A stretch of 64,000 nucleotides of DNA, taken from an uncultured Lachnospiraceae bacterium. GTDB lineage: Bacteria; Bacillota; Clostridia; Lachnospirales; Lachnospiraceae. The notes under the pieces were generated by a model, which was not told the DNA's origin, ran no database searches, and saw only the letters and a program-made list of their open reading frames with translations. Positions 1-8,536 of the stretch are shown piece by piece (within the stretch, counting starts at the first letter, position 1; every line of letters begins with the position of its first letter). The translations under genes and the position numbers were made by a program. The stretch is from contig CAJTOO010000001.1 in NCBI GenBank assembly GCA_910577735.1, positions 127,782-191,781 of the forward strand, in the 5' to 3' direction.

Positions 1-2
1 TG

Positions 3-878
3 GCCCTTCTTGGCTGTATCTTTTTTCATTGCCGCAGGAAGAAAATCATCTGTAAGATTCAGGCTATGGACTGCTGTGCCAAATGTTCCCTTGTAGAGGA
101 ACTGGTAAATCCCTTCGGCTATTGTTTCCACTGTGACAGCGGCATCTTCTCCACCACAATAGACGCCTGGCAGAAGCAGGCCGGATATACCTGGCTCTAT
201 GACTATATGGCGCCCCGTTTCCAGATGGTCTTCGATGCGCTTCCGGTCTACTTTGATTACCGCGGCAGAACCTGGCTGATCGAGTTCTGGAAAGGTCAGT
301 ATGGCATCAATACCGGTGCAGAAATCGGCATATACCACGCCGATTCCATCATACCCGCAAGTGACTGCAAGCGCACCTGGTTCTCCTGCGCCGAAGAACA
401 TGAAATGTTGGACTGCTCCTTCCTGTTATGCAGTGAAGGAGAAGACTGCATCCGCAATACCGGACGCCACTGGTGGCTCACCGCCTTTCTGGTGGGTTGT
501 TTCTCCAGACCGTCCGCCCTCTCCATGGAATCCTCCATCTGTTTCCCCAACAGGGAAATGCTTTCTGCCTTCGTGGAAGGTCTGAAACGAGCCGGTTATC
601 GAGAAGATTCCATCTGCGTCAAGGGTCTTAGCGTATGCTTCGTTTTCTGTAAAAACACTTCCCAAAGATACAATCTTCTCACCCGATTCTGGCGGTGTTT
701 CTCCCAATGGAAAAACAAAATATTCTGCAAGCTGTATCTTTGGGTCACCAGGCCTTTTTGCTGTACTGAGGATCGGGTTTTATACTTGTACTACTATATC
801 CCGGCAGCATTCCGCAAACTTTTTCGGCTGCGCAGATTTCACAAGCGCTGCCATAAACGCCATTGTAAGGAGTCCTGA
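3..878 (+). CDS. DUF4474 domain membrane protein, 5' end outside window
   Basis: The reading frame is open from the window edge, so the true start lies upstream. The first visible residues (ALLGCIFFHCRRKK) look like the end of a membrane helix followed by basic residues, which suggests an N-terminal anchor. The conserved core covers the Phe-Asp-Ala-Trp-Gln region around base 150, the YFDYRGRTWLIEFWKGQYG stretch around 250-300 and the following TGAEIGIYHAD. I recognise this as DUF4474, a domain of unknown function common in Lachnospiraceae. The C-terminal 70 residues are basic and aromatic. The stop is two bases before a metallophosphoesterase gene whose AAGGAG site lies inside this gene, so the two are probably co-transcribed. 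Biochemical role unknown. Confidence 0.8.
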   Translation, partial: ALLGCIFFHCRRKKIICKIQAMDCCAKCSLVEELVNPFGYCFHCDSGIFSTTIDAWQKQAGYTWLYDYMAPRFQMVFDALPVYFDYRGRTWLIEFWKGQYGINTGAEIGIYHADSIIPASDCKRTWFSCAEEHEMLDCSFLLCSEGEDCIRNTGRHWWLTAFLVGCFSRPSALSMESSICFPNREMLSAFVEGLKRAGYREDSICVKGLSVCFVFCKNTSQRYNLLTRFWRCFSQWKNKIFCKLYLWVTRPFCCTEDRVLYLYYYIPAAFRKLFRLRRFHKRCHKRHCKES

Positions 879-880
879 TC

Positions 881-1741
881 ATGAGCACCTCTTCGCGTCT
901 TGACCACGCCTTTCTTAATGCCCCTCTGCTTCCCCTCTCGAACCGCTCCCGCTATGTCCTGATGAGCGATTGTCACAGAGGCATGGGCAATTCCTCCGAT
1001 AATTTCTTAAAAAACCAACACCTTTATTTTGCTGCATTAGAGCACTATTACCGGCAGGGATTTACCTATATTGAACTGGGGGACGGAGACGAACTGTGGG
1101 AAAACAGAAGCATGAAAAATATCATTGACATTCACAGTAACGTATTCTGGCTCTTTGAACAATTCTATCAGGAAGACCGATTATATCTGCTCTATGGCAA
1201 TCATGACATTGTCAAAAAGAAGAAGAGAGTACGCACACTTTTTCCTACCCTCACCTTTTATGAGGGCATTATCCTCACCACAGACCTGTTGCCCGGCAAC
1301 AGGTCCCGTGTGTCTCTCTATCTGACACATGGACACCAGGCCAGTCTGCTCAATTCCACCCTCTGGCCCATCTCCCGTTTCCTTGTCCGGTATGTGTGGT
1401 GTCCTTTGGAAAACCTGGGCGTACTGGATCCCACCAGCGCCGCCAAGAATTATCATATTAAAAGCAAATGTGAGGTGCGCTTAAATCAATGGGCCGAGAA
1501 AAACCACTATATCCTGATCGCCGGACACACCCACCGTCCCATCCTTCCCGCAGAACCTTCCAGTTACTATAACACAGGAAGCTGTGTGCATCCCCGCTGC
1601 ATCACCTGTATCGAGATTGAACGGCAGTCCATGACCCTGGTCAAATGGACCATGAATGCCCGAATCGACAGGACCTTGTATGTAGCCAGAGAAGTGATCG
1701 CAGGGCCGGTTCCTCTGATCCGCCCGCAGTCCTCTCTTTAG
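881..1741 (+). CDS. Calcineurin-like metallophosphoesterase
   Basis: This 286-residue protein carries the metallophosphoesterase metal-binding blocks in order: MSDCHRG near residue 29, ELGDGDELWE near 66, YGNHDI near 106, LTHGHQ near 149 and AGHTHRP near 215. These ligate the two metal ions of the LpxH/Ser-Thr phosphatase fold. There is no signal peptide, so it should act in the cytoplasm or at the membrane face. An AAGGAG site lies about 8 bases before the ATG, inside the upstream DUF4474 gene, and the intergenic gap is only two bases, so the pair is translationally close. LpxH itself is unlikely because Gram-positive cells lack lipid A. The natural phosphoester substrate cannot be read from the sequence. 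Confidence 0.88.
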   Translation: MSTSSRLDHAFLNAPLLPLSNRSRYVLMSDCHRGMGNSSDNFLKNQHLYFAALEHYYRQGFTYIELGDGDELWENRSMKNIIDIHSNVFWLFEQFYQEDRLYLLYGNHDIVKKKKRVRTLFPTLTFYEGIILTTDLLPGNRSRVSLYLTHGHQASLLNSTLWPISRFLVRYVWCPLENLGVLDPTSAAKNYHIKSKCEVRLNQWAEKNHYILIAGHTHRPILPAEPSSYYNTGSCVHPRCITCIEIERQSMTLVKWTMNARIDRTLYVAREVIAGPVPLIRPQSSL

Positions 1742-1768
1742 TCTCACGCTGCTGCCACAAATATATTC

Positions 1769-1797
1769 TGGTCAATCATACTATGATATGTTATAGT
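1769..1797 (+). promoter_or_regulatory. Sigma-A type promoter for the CotH-family gene
   Basis: TGGTCA (1769-1774) and TATAGT (1792-1797) are separated by 17 bases, about 20 bases before the Shine-Dalgarno GAGGAGG at 1817-1823. A short inverted repeat ACTAT/ATAGT overlaps the -10 region. Confidence 0.55.
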
Positions 1798-1831
1798 AAA
1801 AAACATATTGACCTACGAGGAGGTTTTCCTG

Positions 1832-3694
1832 TTGGAAATACAAAAGAAACGCCGCATCATGATATGCATCCTCACAGTAGTATCCTTACTGTTAGTTGTG
1901 TTCTGCATACTTCCACTGTTGCAGGCCCAGTCCGGTACTGCCCTGACTCTCACCTGGCAGGAAAGTGAACACCCGCCAGAACTTCACCTTACTTCAGGTG
2001 AAACCATCAAAGGCTGGAATAAGGATGGTATCATCTATTTTTTTATCCCCACTTATGTATCAGCTGAAAAGATAATCCTGGATGCCAATTTGAAATGGAA
2101 GTCTGCACAAGTATCCCATTTGCCGCTGTCATATGATATCCCACAGGAAGTATTACTTTATGACCAAAAGGGAAACACCACTCTTTCAAAAAGCATATGC
2201 TTTAAGCATTCTGAAAATCTGCACACCATTTATATTAATCTGGCAGACTGCGCCATAGATTCTATTACAAAAGATGACTTCGCCGAAGCAGAAATCACAG
2301 TGGTGGCTCCCAATGGCGAAATCGAATACAACGGATCTGATAATCTCATCAAAGGCCGCGGCAATTCCACCTGGCAATTGGAAAAGAAACCATACTATTT
2401 CAAATTGAAGGAGGAAGCCGGGCTGTGCGGCATGGAACCTGACCGGAAATGGTTGTTGCTGGCAAACTCTTATGAGGCAACTAAATTATCAAACAAACTC
2501 TTTTATGACTTCTCCAAATATGCAGGCATTGCTTTTGCTGCTGATTCAGAATGGGTAGACCTCTATATCAATGGTGAATACCTAGGTAATTATCTGCTCT
2601 GTGAAAAAATAGATGTTGGCACGAACCGGGTGAACATTGCCGATTTGGAAAAAGAAAATGAAACTGTTTTTAACACCTATGAACCGTATGCCGAAACATC
2701 CATGAAAGGGTACCTCACGGATCAACCTGCGCTTCCGCCTAACATTACGGGCGGTTATATCATTGAAAAGGATGTCACGATTGAAGATTCTTCCTGCGGA
2801 TTTGTAACGGATGACAAAAACTGCTTTGTCGTGACCTCCCCCGATAACGCGTCCCTTGAAGAAGTCACCTATATCAGTGCATGTTTTCAAAATATTGAGA
2901 ATCTTATAATACAGCAGGATTCACATGTATTACAATACATTGATGCTGATTCCTTCGCCAGACGGTATATTATAGAAGAAATAGCATTAAACTCCGACGC
3001 CTACATCACCAGCTGCTACTTTTATAAAGAACGCAATGATGACAAAATATATGCCGGTCCTATCTGGGACTTTGACAGTGTTCTGGGTGAATCTGATTCT
3101 GTAGACCAGAAGGAGGCAGGTAATGTCTGGTTAAAATATGATGAAACCACAATACTCAACATGAATACGAACCGCGACTCCGGTGCTGCCCTTGATTGGG
3201 ACAAACAATTATACAGCTTGACAGAATATCAGGATATCGTGAAAGACGTTTACCTGGACCTCCTGCCACAGTTTGAATCCCTTTTGCATGAGCAGATTGA
3301 TATATATGCCAATCATATCAGACAGTCTGTGGCCCTGGACAGTATTCGCTGGAATTACGCCGAGAACCAGGCCGGACATTATTCCTCTTTTGACAACAAT
3401 ATACGCTACATAAAATTCTTTTTGGCAAAACGAATCAGTTTCCTGAACAGGCAATTTGGTCTTGAAAGTTTTCAATACGAGGATACTTTGGGAAATATTC
3501 ACGTGGTTACCTGTGTTGCTGAAAATGAAACCATTGAGATTTCTGTAAAAGACGGTACCTTCTTAAAGATTGAAGAATTACCTGATTACAACAAAGAAAA
3601 GTATTCCGGGTGGATTTATGAATGGGATCTTGCGCCGGTTTCTGAGTACCTTCCCGTTTATGAAGATATCACCCTGCGTTTATCCCCCAAATAA
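1832..3694 (+). CDS. CotH-family protein kinase, membrane anchored
   Basis: CotH proteins are atypical secretory-type kinases, first known from Bacillus spore coats. Here residues 8-30 form one hydrophobic membrane helix after a basic start, so the catalytic part should be extracellular. The CotH signature IKGRGNSTW occurs near residue 180, followed by KKPYYFKL, RKWLLLANSYEATKLSNKL and later GPIWDFDSVLGES, which holds the metal-binding aspartates. I chose the TTG at 1832 because GAGGAGG lies 8 bases upstream; an upstream in-frame TTG at 1808 would place that site inside the gene. It stands alone between a metallophosphoesterase and a terminator. The phosphorylated partner is unknown. Confidence 0.87.
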   Translation: MEIQKKRRIMICILTVVSLLLVVFCILPLLQAQSGTALTLTWQESEHPPELHLTSGETIKGWNKDGIIYFFIPTYVSAEKIILDANLKWKSAQVSHLPLSYDIPQEVLLYDQKGNTTLSKSICFKHSENLHTIYINLADCAIDSITKDDFAEAEITVVAPNGEIEYNGSDNLIKGRGNSTWQLEKKPYYFKLKEEAGLCGMEPDRKWLLLANSYEATKLSNKLFYDFSKYAGIAFAADSEWVDLYINGEYLGNYLLCEKIDVGTNRVNIADLEKENETVFNTYEPYAETSMKGYLTDQPALPPNITGGYIIEKDVTIEDSSCGFVTDDKNCFVVTSPDNASLEEVTYISACFQNIENLIIQQDSHVLQYIDADSFARRYIIEEIALNSDAYITSCYFYKERNDDKIYAGPIWDFDSVLGESDSVDQKEAGNVWLKYDETTILNMNTNRDSGAALDWDKQLYSLTEYQDIVKDVYLDLLPQFESLLHEQIDIYANHIRQSVALDSIRWNYAENQAGHYSSFDNNIRYIKFFLAKRISFLNRQFGLESFQYEDTLGNIHVVTCVAENETIEISVKDGTFLKIEELPDYNKEKYSGWIYEWDLAPVSEYLPVYEDITLRLSPK

Positions 3695-3695
3695 A

Positions 3696-3716
3696 GCCTG
3701 CCAGTCAGGCCTTTTT
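3696..3716 (+). terminator. Intrinsic terminator after the CotH gene
   Basis: Stem GCCTG (3696-3700) with CAGGC (3706-3710), followed by a run of T at 3712-3716, two bases after the stop codon. Confidence 0.7.
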
Positions 3717-3720
3717 GCGG

Positions 3721-3749
3721 AAAAGAGGGAGTTATATGACAACTCCCTC
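3721..3749 (-). terminator. Intrinsic terminator after pyk
   Basis: On the minus strand a 9-bp stem GAGGGAGTT/AACTCCCTC (3725-3733 with 3741-3749) with a 7-base loop is followed by TTTT. It lies 8 bases after the pyk stop and faces the CotH terminator. Confidence 0.8.
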
Positions 3750-3757
3750 TCAGACAT

Positions 3758-5173
3758 TTATACAATCTGTACTTTAATCATATTCGTAGTGCCGGAACAC
3801 CCAATGGGTACACCGGAAGTAATAACCGTCAGGTCTCCCTTCTTCAGAAAGCCCTTCTTTTCCGCTGCCGCAATTGCCTTATCAAAAAGGACATAGGCCT
3901 CTTTTTCCTCTTTGATCACAAGAGGCATCACGCCCCATGTCAGAGAAAGCTGTCGGCAAACCTTTTCTGTGGTTGCACAACATATGATATCACTCTTGGG
4001 ACGATAACTGGACACCATCCTGGCAGACCTGCCGGATTTGGTGACTGTCACGATGGCTGTGGCGTTCAAATCCAGCGCCGTGGTACAAGTCGCATGACAA
4101 ATAGCATCTGTAATGTCCGGATTCGCCTCCCGTTCAAATAAGAAAAACCGCTTGCGGTAATCTACATCCTGTTCGGTACGCTCCGCAATTCTCACCATTG
4201 TTTTAACCGCTTCTACCGGATAAGCCCCGGCAGCCGTTTCCCCGGAAAGCATGATGGCACTGGTGCCGTCATAGACCGCATTGGCAATATCCGTCGCCTC
4301 TGCCCTGGTAGGTCTGGGATTCTTGATCATGGATTCCAGCATCTGCGTGGCCGTGATAACCTGCTTGCCTGCACGATATACTTTCTTAATGATCTTCTTC
4401 TGAATCACCGGAACATCCTCATAAGGAATCTCCACACCCATATCGCCGCGAGCCACCATAATACCGTCTGACACTGCCACGATATCATCAATATTGGCTA
4501 CACCCTGGGCATTTTCTATCTTGGAAATGATTTTAATATCTTCCCCGCCGTTCTTCTCTAATAATTTACGAAGCTGTAAAATATCCTCCTTTTTCTGTAC
4601 GAAGGATGCCGCGATAAAGTCCACATCCTGTTCAATGCCAAACAGAATATCCTCTCTGTCCTTATCACTAATATAGGGCATGGACAAGTCCACATCCGGC
4701 ACATTGACACCCTTGTGGTTGGAAACTGCACCGCCGTTTATCACACGACAGACAATGTCATTCTTATCCACCTTCTCTACCTTCATCTCTATCAGACCGT
4801 CATCAATCAGCACACGCATGCCAACTTCCAGATCCTCATAAAGACGATTGTATGTGACACTTACTTTATCTTTCGTTCCTTCCACCTCATCCGCAGTTAA
4901 GGTAAAAAGCTGCCCTTCTTCCAGCACCGCTTTGCCTTCCTTAAAGTTCTTAACACGAACCTCAGGACCTTTCGTATCCAACAGAATGGCTACCGGCTTA
5001 CCCACTTCCTTGCGAAGTCTCTTGACCATATCCATCCTTTTCTTATGATCCTCATACGTTCCATGGGAAAAGTTGCATCTGGCAACATTCATCCCCTCTA
5101 ACATCATCTGTCTTAATACTTCCTCATTGTCCGTGGAAGGTCCCAGTGTACATACAATTTTTGTTTTACGCAT
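3758..5173 (-). CDS. pyk: Pyruvate kinase
   Basis: Converts phosphoenolpyruvate and ADP to pyruvate and ATP in glycolysis. The N-terminus RKTKIVCTLGPS and the active-site block ISKIENAQGV, with the catalytic Lys and Glu, are typical, followed by MVARGDMGVEIP. The protein is 471 residues, the length of a standard enzyme, and lacks the extra C-terminal PEP-utiliser domain found in Bacillus Pyk. I chose the ATG at 5173 because GGAGG lies 5 bases upstream and the homologous start MRKTKI follows; an earlier in-frame ATG at 5215 would add 14 atypical residues. A hairpin terminator follows, so it is probably monocistronic or the last gene of a unit. Confidence 0.97.
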   Translation of the reverse strand: MRKTKIVCTLGPSTDNEEVLRQMMLEGMNVARCNFSHGTYEDHKKRMDMVKRLRKEVGKPVAILLDTKGPEVRVKNFKEGKAVLEEGQLFTLTADEVEGTKDKVSVTYNRLYEDLEVGMRVLIDDGLIEMKVEKVDKNDIVCRVINGGAVSNHKGVNVPDVDLSMPYISDKDREDILFGIEQDVDFIAASFVQKKEDILQLRKLLEKNGGEDIKIISKIENAQGVANIDDIVAVSDGIMVARGDMGVEIPYEDVPVIQKKIIKKVYRAGKQVITATQMLESMIKNPRPTRAEATDIANAVYDGTSAIMLSGETAAGAYPVEAVKTMVRIAERTEQDVDYRKRFFLFEREANPDITDAICHATCTTALDLNATAIVTVTKSGRSARMVSSYRPKSDIICCATTEKVCRQLSLTWGVMPLVIKEEKEAYVLFDKAIAAAEKKGFLKKGDLTVITSGVPIGCSGTTNMIKVQIV

Positions 5174-5270
5174 CCCTGCCTCCGTTCTCCGGTCTATCAC
5201 CGAATGTATTTCCATTCTGTTATTCTGAACTAAAAATATTTTTTTAGTACAAAATTACTTTCTCATCATA

Positions 5271-5405
5271 TCATATTCTTTCACGGATAACCAGAGACAG
5301 TTCGGCTATTTCCACAAGCGTTCCAACAGCTTCAAGCATAAGACTGCCTGAAAGAACTGCCGCCATGGCAAGCAGCCCGATTAATTTTCTTCCCAATAAT
5401 CCCAT
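5271..5405 (-). CDS. Possible small membrane protein, 44 residues
   Basis: A short open frame starts at ATG 5403-5405, overlapping the last 25 bases of the preceding membrane-protein gene, and stops at 5271-5273. The product begins MGLLGRKLIGLLAMAAV, then SGSLMLEAVGTL and a polar end VIRERI. This gives a hydrophobic segment of about 27 residues flanked by basic ends, as in a single-span membrane peptide. AGGAG lies about 13 bases before the ATG, a little far. The overlap with the upstream stop suggests translational coupling. I do not recognise the family, and it could be a chance frame. Conservation in relatives would decide. Confidence 0.4.
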   Translation of the reverse strand: MGLLGRKLIGLLAMAAVLSGSLMLEAVGTLVEIAELSLVIRERI

Positions 5406-6409
5406 ATGCTTGCCTGATCTCCTAACCAAATATTATCGTGTTTCCCCTTACACCGAAGCACCTCTCCGGTACTTTCCGACTTATCATATTTGTCCCAGAA
5501 TACAGACTCTGTCCTGTAAGGCGCAATCTCTTCTGCTGTAAATTCCGTATAAAATGTACTATTGGATGGATCTCTGCCGGAAATTGCCGCTGTCTTTGGA
5601 TCCAGCGAGACGCCAACCACAAAATTTCCTTCCTCTGTCACATAAAAATAAGGGACAAAAATGTAGTAGTCCTCCAGTTCTTTATCCGAACAGTTAAACC
5701 AGTCAAAGAAAATATCTACATCCTCCGACGCGACCATCTTTTTCCCCAGTTTTTCATTAAACTTATCCACCCACAGAAGCACAAAATCCTCATTCAGCCG
5801 CAGCACATCTTTCAGGGCATAACTTTCTCCTGTCAGAAGATCTACTGTCAAGGCACGTTGTGTCATATAAACATACCAGACGGGGTTGATCGGTGCATAG
5901 ATTTCCTTGTAACTGACACTCATAAGATACTGACTGTGATACGTCACATCACACTCCACATCACTGCTGAAAATACTGTATGTCTCCTGCAGCTTTTGCA
6001 CCTCAGCATCGGGCTGTAAGTGCCAGTAATTTACCCGATCCATGGCTGTATCATAAAGTTTGGCATTAATCTGTTCCACCTGTTCAATCGGTTCCTCCTC
6101 TGTCCCGGTGAGGATTGGATATTCCACCGTAAGCACATCCCAATACGGGTATTGGTCTGAATATTCTACATAATGCTGCTGTTTTTGCACGGTATAGTCA
6201 TGATACCCTCTGGGCCCTGCATGACTTACGATATAAACCGCCGCACTGCCTGCCAGTACTGTCAGGGCTGTAAACGCCAGGACCCCTGACACCCATCTGT
6301 GTTTCTTCACAACTTGCTGTGACGGCTCTGTCTGTACACTGGTAAAATCATCTGATTCTATTTTGCCTGCCGTCATATATCCATTGTACCCTGTCTGTAT
6401 TCCTTCCAT
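5381..6409 (-). CDS. Single-pass membrane protein with extracellular domain, function unknown
   Basis: The 342-residue product has a cytoplasmic N-terminus of about 42 residues, a membrane helix near residues 43-63 (VSGVLAFTALTVLAGSAAVY) and an exported remainder. The exported part is rich in aromatic and acidic residues and has the general look of DUF3298/RsiV-like sensor domains (paired YWDVLTVEYPIL and ALTVDLLTGESYALKDV segments), but I cannot assign it firmly. It lies between the amt terminator and pyk. Four 11-bp phased repeats upstream suggest control by a response regulator. RsiV-type proteins are anti-sigma factors, but no sigma factor gene adjoins this one, so that role is only a possibility. 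Confidence 0.7.
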   Translation of the reverse strand: MEGIQTGYNGYMTAGKIESDDFTSVQTEPSQQVVKKHRWVSGVLAFTALTVLAGSAAVYIVSHAGPRGYHDYTVQKQQHYVEYSDQYPYWDVLTVEYPILTGTEEEPIEQVEQINAKLYDTAMDRVNYWHLQPDAEVQKLQETYSIFSSDVECDVTYHSQYLMSVSYKEIYAPINPVWYVYMTQRALTVDLLTGESYALKDVLRLNEDFVLLWVDKFNEKLGKKMVASEDVDIFFDWFNCSDKELEDYYIFVPYFYVTEEGNFVVGVSLDPKTAAISGRDPSNSTFYTEFTAEEIAPYRTESVFWDKYDKSESTGEVLRCKGKHDNIWLGDQASIWDYWEEN

Positions 6410-6458
6410 ATATTAATAGCACTCCCTTTTTATTATTTTTCATATCTTCCCTATCTTC

Positions 6459-6514
6459 AGCATACAGACGGCATGCATCATAATATCATCATTTTTGCAT
6501 CATAGTTGCATCAT
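6459..6514 (-). promoter_or_regulatory. Four 11-bp phased direct repeats next to a -10 box
   Basis: On the plus strand TGCATCAT occurs at 6474, 6496 and 6507, and a partial copy ATCATCAT at 6485. The four starts are exactly 11 bases apart. Reading toward the membrane-protein gene on the minus strand, the array ends 9 bases before TATGCT (6459-6464), a possible -10 box. This spacing resembles Pho-box style sites bound in tandem by OmpR/PhoB-family regulators, with the last repeat replacing the -35. The identity of the regulator is not known. Confidence 0.5.
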
Positions 6515-6567
6515 TTCTCCCGAAAGATAATACCTTGTCACATATAGGAAACCACCTCACTTCTTAC

Positions 6568-6610
6568 AAAAACGAACTCCCCGGCGGTGGAGCGCCGGGG
6601 AATCCGTTTT
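6568..6610 (-). terminator. Intrinsic terminator after amt
   Basis: A 9-bp GC stem TCCCCGGCG/CGCCGGGGA (6578-6586 with 6593-6601) is flanked by AAAACG and CGTTTT. On the minus strand it is followed by a T-rich tract, 36 bases after the amt stop. Confidence 0.8.
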
Positions 6611-6645
6611 AAAATATATACAAACTAAGGGATATAGGTAAACGC

Positions 6646-8415
6646 TTACTCAACATCCTGAAGGGCTGCGAAATCTTCTTCTCCTGTGCGGATTTTCACC
6701 ACCTTATCCACATTGTAGACAAAGATTTTACCATCTCCGATGTGGCCTGTATAGAGGGCCTTCTTGGCTGCCTCCACCACCGTGTCCACGGGTATTTTGC
6801 TGACCACCACTTCCACCTTGACTTTGGGCAGAAGCGTTGCATCCATCTCCACACCGCGATATCTGTCTCCGGCGCCTTTCTGGATGCCGCATCCCATGAC
6901 CTGTGTCACTGTCATACCCGTCACGCCCAGATCATTCATAGCCTTACGGAGTTTATCATATCTGGAAAGTTTAGCAATAATCGCTACCTTATAAATACCC
7001 GTGACAGCTGCCATAGGCACTTGGGCAACTTTGACTGCCGCATCTTTCAGTGTCTCAGAAGCCGCATCATAATCTTCTACCCCAAGACTGGTATTCTCAT
7101 TAATTTCCATGGACATGGTGTTAGACACATCCATAATACTGAAGCCCGAGTATGCTGACGCAAGACCGTGTTCCATACTATCCAGACCCACAATCTCTTC
7201 CTCCTGGGAAGCGCGAATCCCAATCGTTGCCTTGATAAGAAGAAATACTATCGTAATGGTCGCTGCTGTCCATGCCGCTACTGAAATAAACCCAATCAGC
7301 TGCAGGCCCAGTAATTCAAACCCACCGCCATAGAACAGTCCCACCAGTTTCTGCCCGGAAGCATTGGCGATAGAATATCCCGGCGCCGTGTCAGTCGCAA
7401 AGAAGCCGACTGAAACAGTCCCCCAGATACCATTCATCATATGTACTGCCACCGCGCCCACAGGGTCATCCACACGCAGCTTATAATCCAGTAACCAGAC
7501 ACCAAACACCACCAGAAGTCCTGCCACCGCACCAATCACAATAGAGCCGAAAGCGTCTGTCACATCACAGGGTGCCGTGATGGCTACCAGACCTGCCAAA
7601 GAAGCATTTAGGCACATAGATACATCCGGCTTGCCATACTTAATCCATGTAAAGACCATACAAACCACAGTCGCAACCGCAGGGGCAATGGTAGTCGTCA
7701 CAAATATGGATCCCAGCTGTTCCACCGACGTTGCCGCCGCACCGTTAAAACCGTACCATCCAAGCCAGAGAATGAACACACCCAAAGCACCCATCGGAAG
7801 ATTGTGTCCCGGAAATGCATTGACTTTCGTAATGTGCCCCTCTTTGTCCTTGGTAAACTTACCTATTCGGGGTCCTAAAATTTTAGCCCCTATCAGTGCA
7901 GAGATACCACCCACCATGTGAATTGCACAGGAACCTGCAAAATCGTGAAAACCGATCTGAGAAAGCCATCCGCCGCCCCAGATCCAATGCGCCTCAATGG
8001 GATAAATCAAGGCTGATATTACTGCTGAATATACGCAGTAGCTTAAAAACTTTGTTCTCTCTGCCATAGCACCGGATACAATCGTCGCTGTGGTGGCACA
8101 GAACACCAGGTTAAATACAAAATTAGACCAGTCAAAGCTTTCATATGCCGTGAAGATATCAAAGCCCGGTTTCCCGATCAGACCCATCAAATCCTCTCCC
8201 AGCAGTAAACTGAACCCAATCAGAATGAATACTACCGTTCCGATACAAAAATCCATCAGATTCTTCATGATGATGTTACCTGCATTCTTAGCTCTGGTAA
8301 AGCCCGTCTCCACCATGGCAAATCCCGCCTGCATCCAGAATACCAAGGCTGCGCCAATCAGAAACCAGACCCCGAATATCTGTCCATTCATGATTTCCAT
8401 AATCTCTTCTGTCAT
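6646..8415 (-). CDS. amt: Ammonium transporter fused to a PII signalling domain
   Basis: Residues 1-400 form an Amt/MEP channel with the twin histidines in GSCAIHMVGG and VAVHMMNGIWG and the usual 11 membrane spans. After a linker of about 60 residues (410-470), residues 475-589 are a complete PII (GlnB/GlnK) domain starting YKVAIIAKL, with the VTGMTVTQVMG and GHIGDGKIFVY motifs. PII proteins gate Amt channels by inserting the T-loop, so the fusion probably gives built-in control by ATP/ADP and 2-oxoglutarate. In the T-loop the sequence YRGVEMDATLLPKVK has Met where enteric GlnB has the uridylylated Tyr51. A GAGGAGGGAA site precedes the ATG. The transcript leader carries a terminator hairpin. 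Confidence 0.95.
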   Translation of the reverse strand: MTEEIMEIMNGQIFGVWFLIGAALVFWMQAGFAMVETGFTRAKNAGNIIMKNLMDFCIGTVVFILIGFSLLLGEDLMGLIGKPGFDIFTAYESFDWSNFVFNLVFCATTATIVSGAMAERTKFLSYCVYSAVISALIYPIEAHWIWGGGWLSQIGFHDFAGSCAIHMVGGISALIGAKILGPRIGKFTKDKEGHITKVNAFPGHNLPMGALGVFILWLGWYGFNGAAATSVEQLGSIFVTTTIAPAVATVVCMVFTWIKYGKPDVSMCLNASLAGLVAITAPCDVTDAFGSIVIGAVAGLLVVFGVWLLDYKLRVDDPVGAVAVHMMNGIWGTVSVGFFATDTAPGYSIANASGQKLVGLFYGGGFELLGLQLIGFISVAAWTAATITIVFLLIKATIGIRASQEEEIVGLDSMEHGLASAYSGFSIMDVSNTMSMEINENTSLGVEDYDAASETLKDAAVKVAQVPMAAVTGIYKVAIIAKLSRYDKLRKAMNDLGVTGMTVTQVMGCGIQKGAGDRYRGVEMDATLLPKVKVEVVVSKIPVDTVVEAAKKALYTGHIGDGKIFVYNVDKVVKIRTGEEDFAALQDVE

Positions 8416-8483
8416 AATATTCCCTCCTCAAAAGTCGGCCCTTCACGATCCGCGGCTGTTTGGGACGCTTTCCTAAAATGTTC

Positions 8484-8517
8484 AAAAGAAAAAGCGCCTT
8501 GAGTTTCCTCAAAGCGC
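8484..8517 (-). terminator. Leader terminator (attenuator) upstream of amt
   Basis: On the minus strand a 10-bp stem GCGCTTTGAG/CTCAAGGCGC with a GAAA tetraloop (8517-8508 with 8503-8494, one G-U pair) is followed by TTTTTCTTTTG. It begins about 13 bases after the predicted start of the amt transcript, so most transcripts would end here unless it is prevented. No gene lies between the promoter and this hairpin. Confidence 0.7.
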
Positions 8518-8536
8518 CTTTGCTTTTATGTGTTGC

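Noticed and set aside
426..707. Minus-strand frame across the DUF4474 gene
   Set aside because: Shadow of a strongly supported plus-strand gene, with no start signal.
5229..5248. AT-rich palindrome ACTAAAAA/TTTTTAGT upstream of pyk
   Set aside because: Only 8 bp of A and T rich sequence in a promoter-like region; it can arise by chance and has no clear role.
8484..8517. ANTAR-type anti-terminator signal in the amt leader
   Set aside because: Known ANTAR targets need two hairpins with a defined six-base loop; only one hairpin with a GAAA loop is seen, so only a terminator is claimed.
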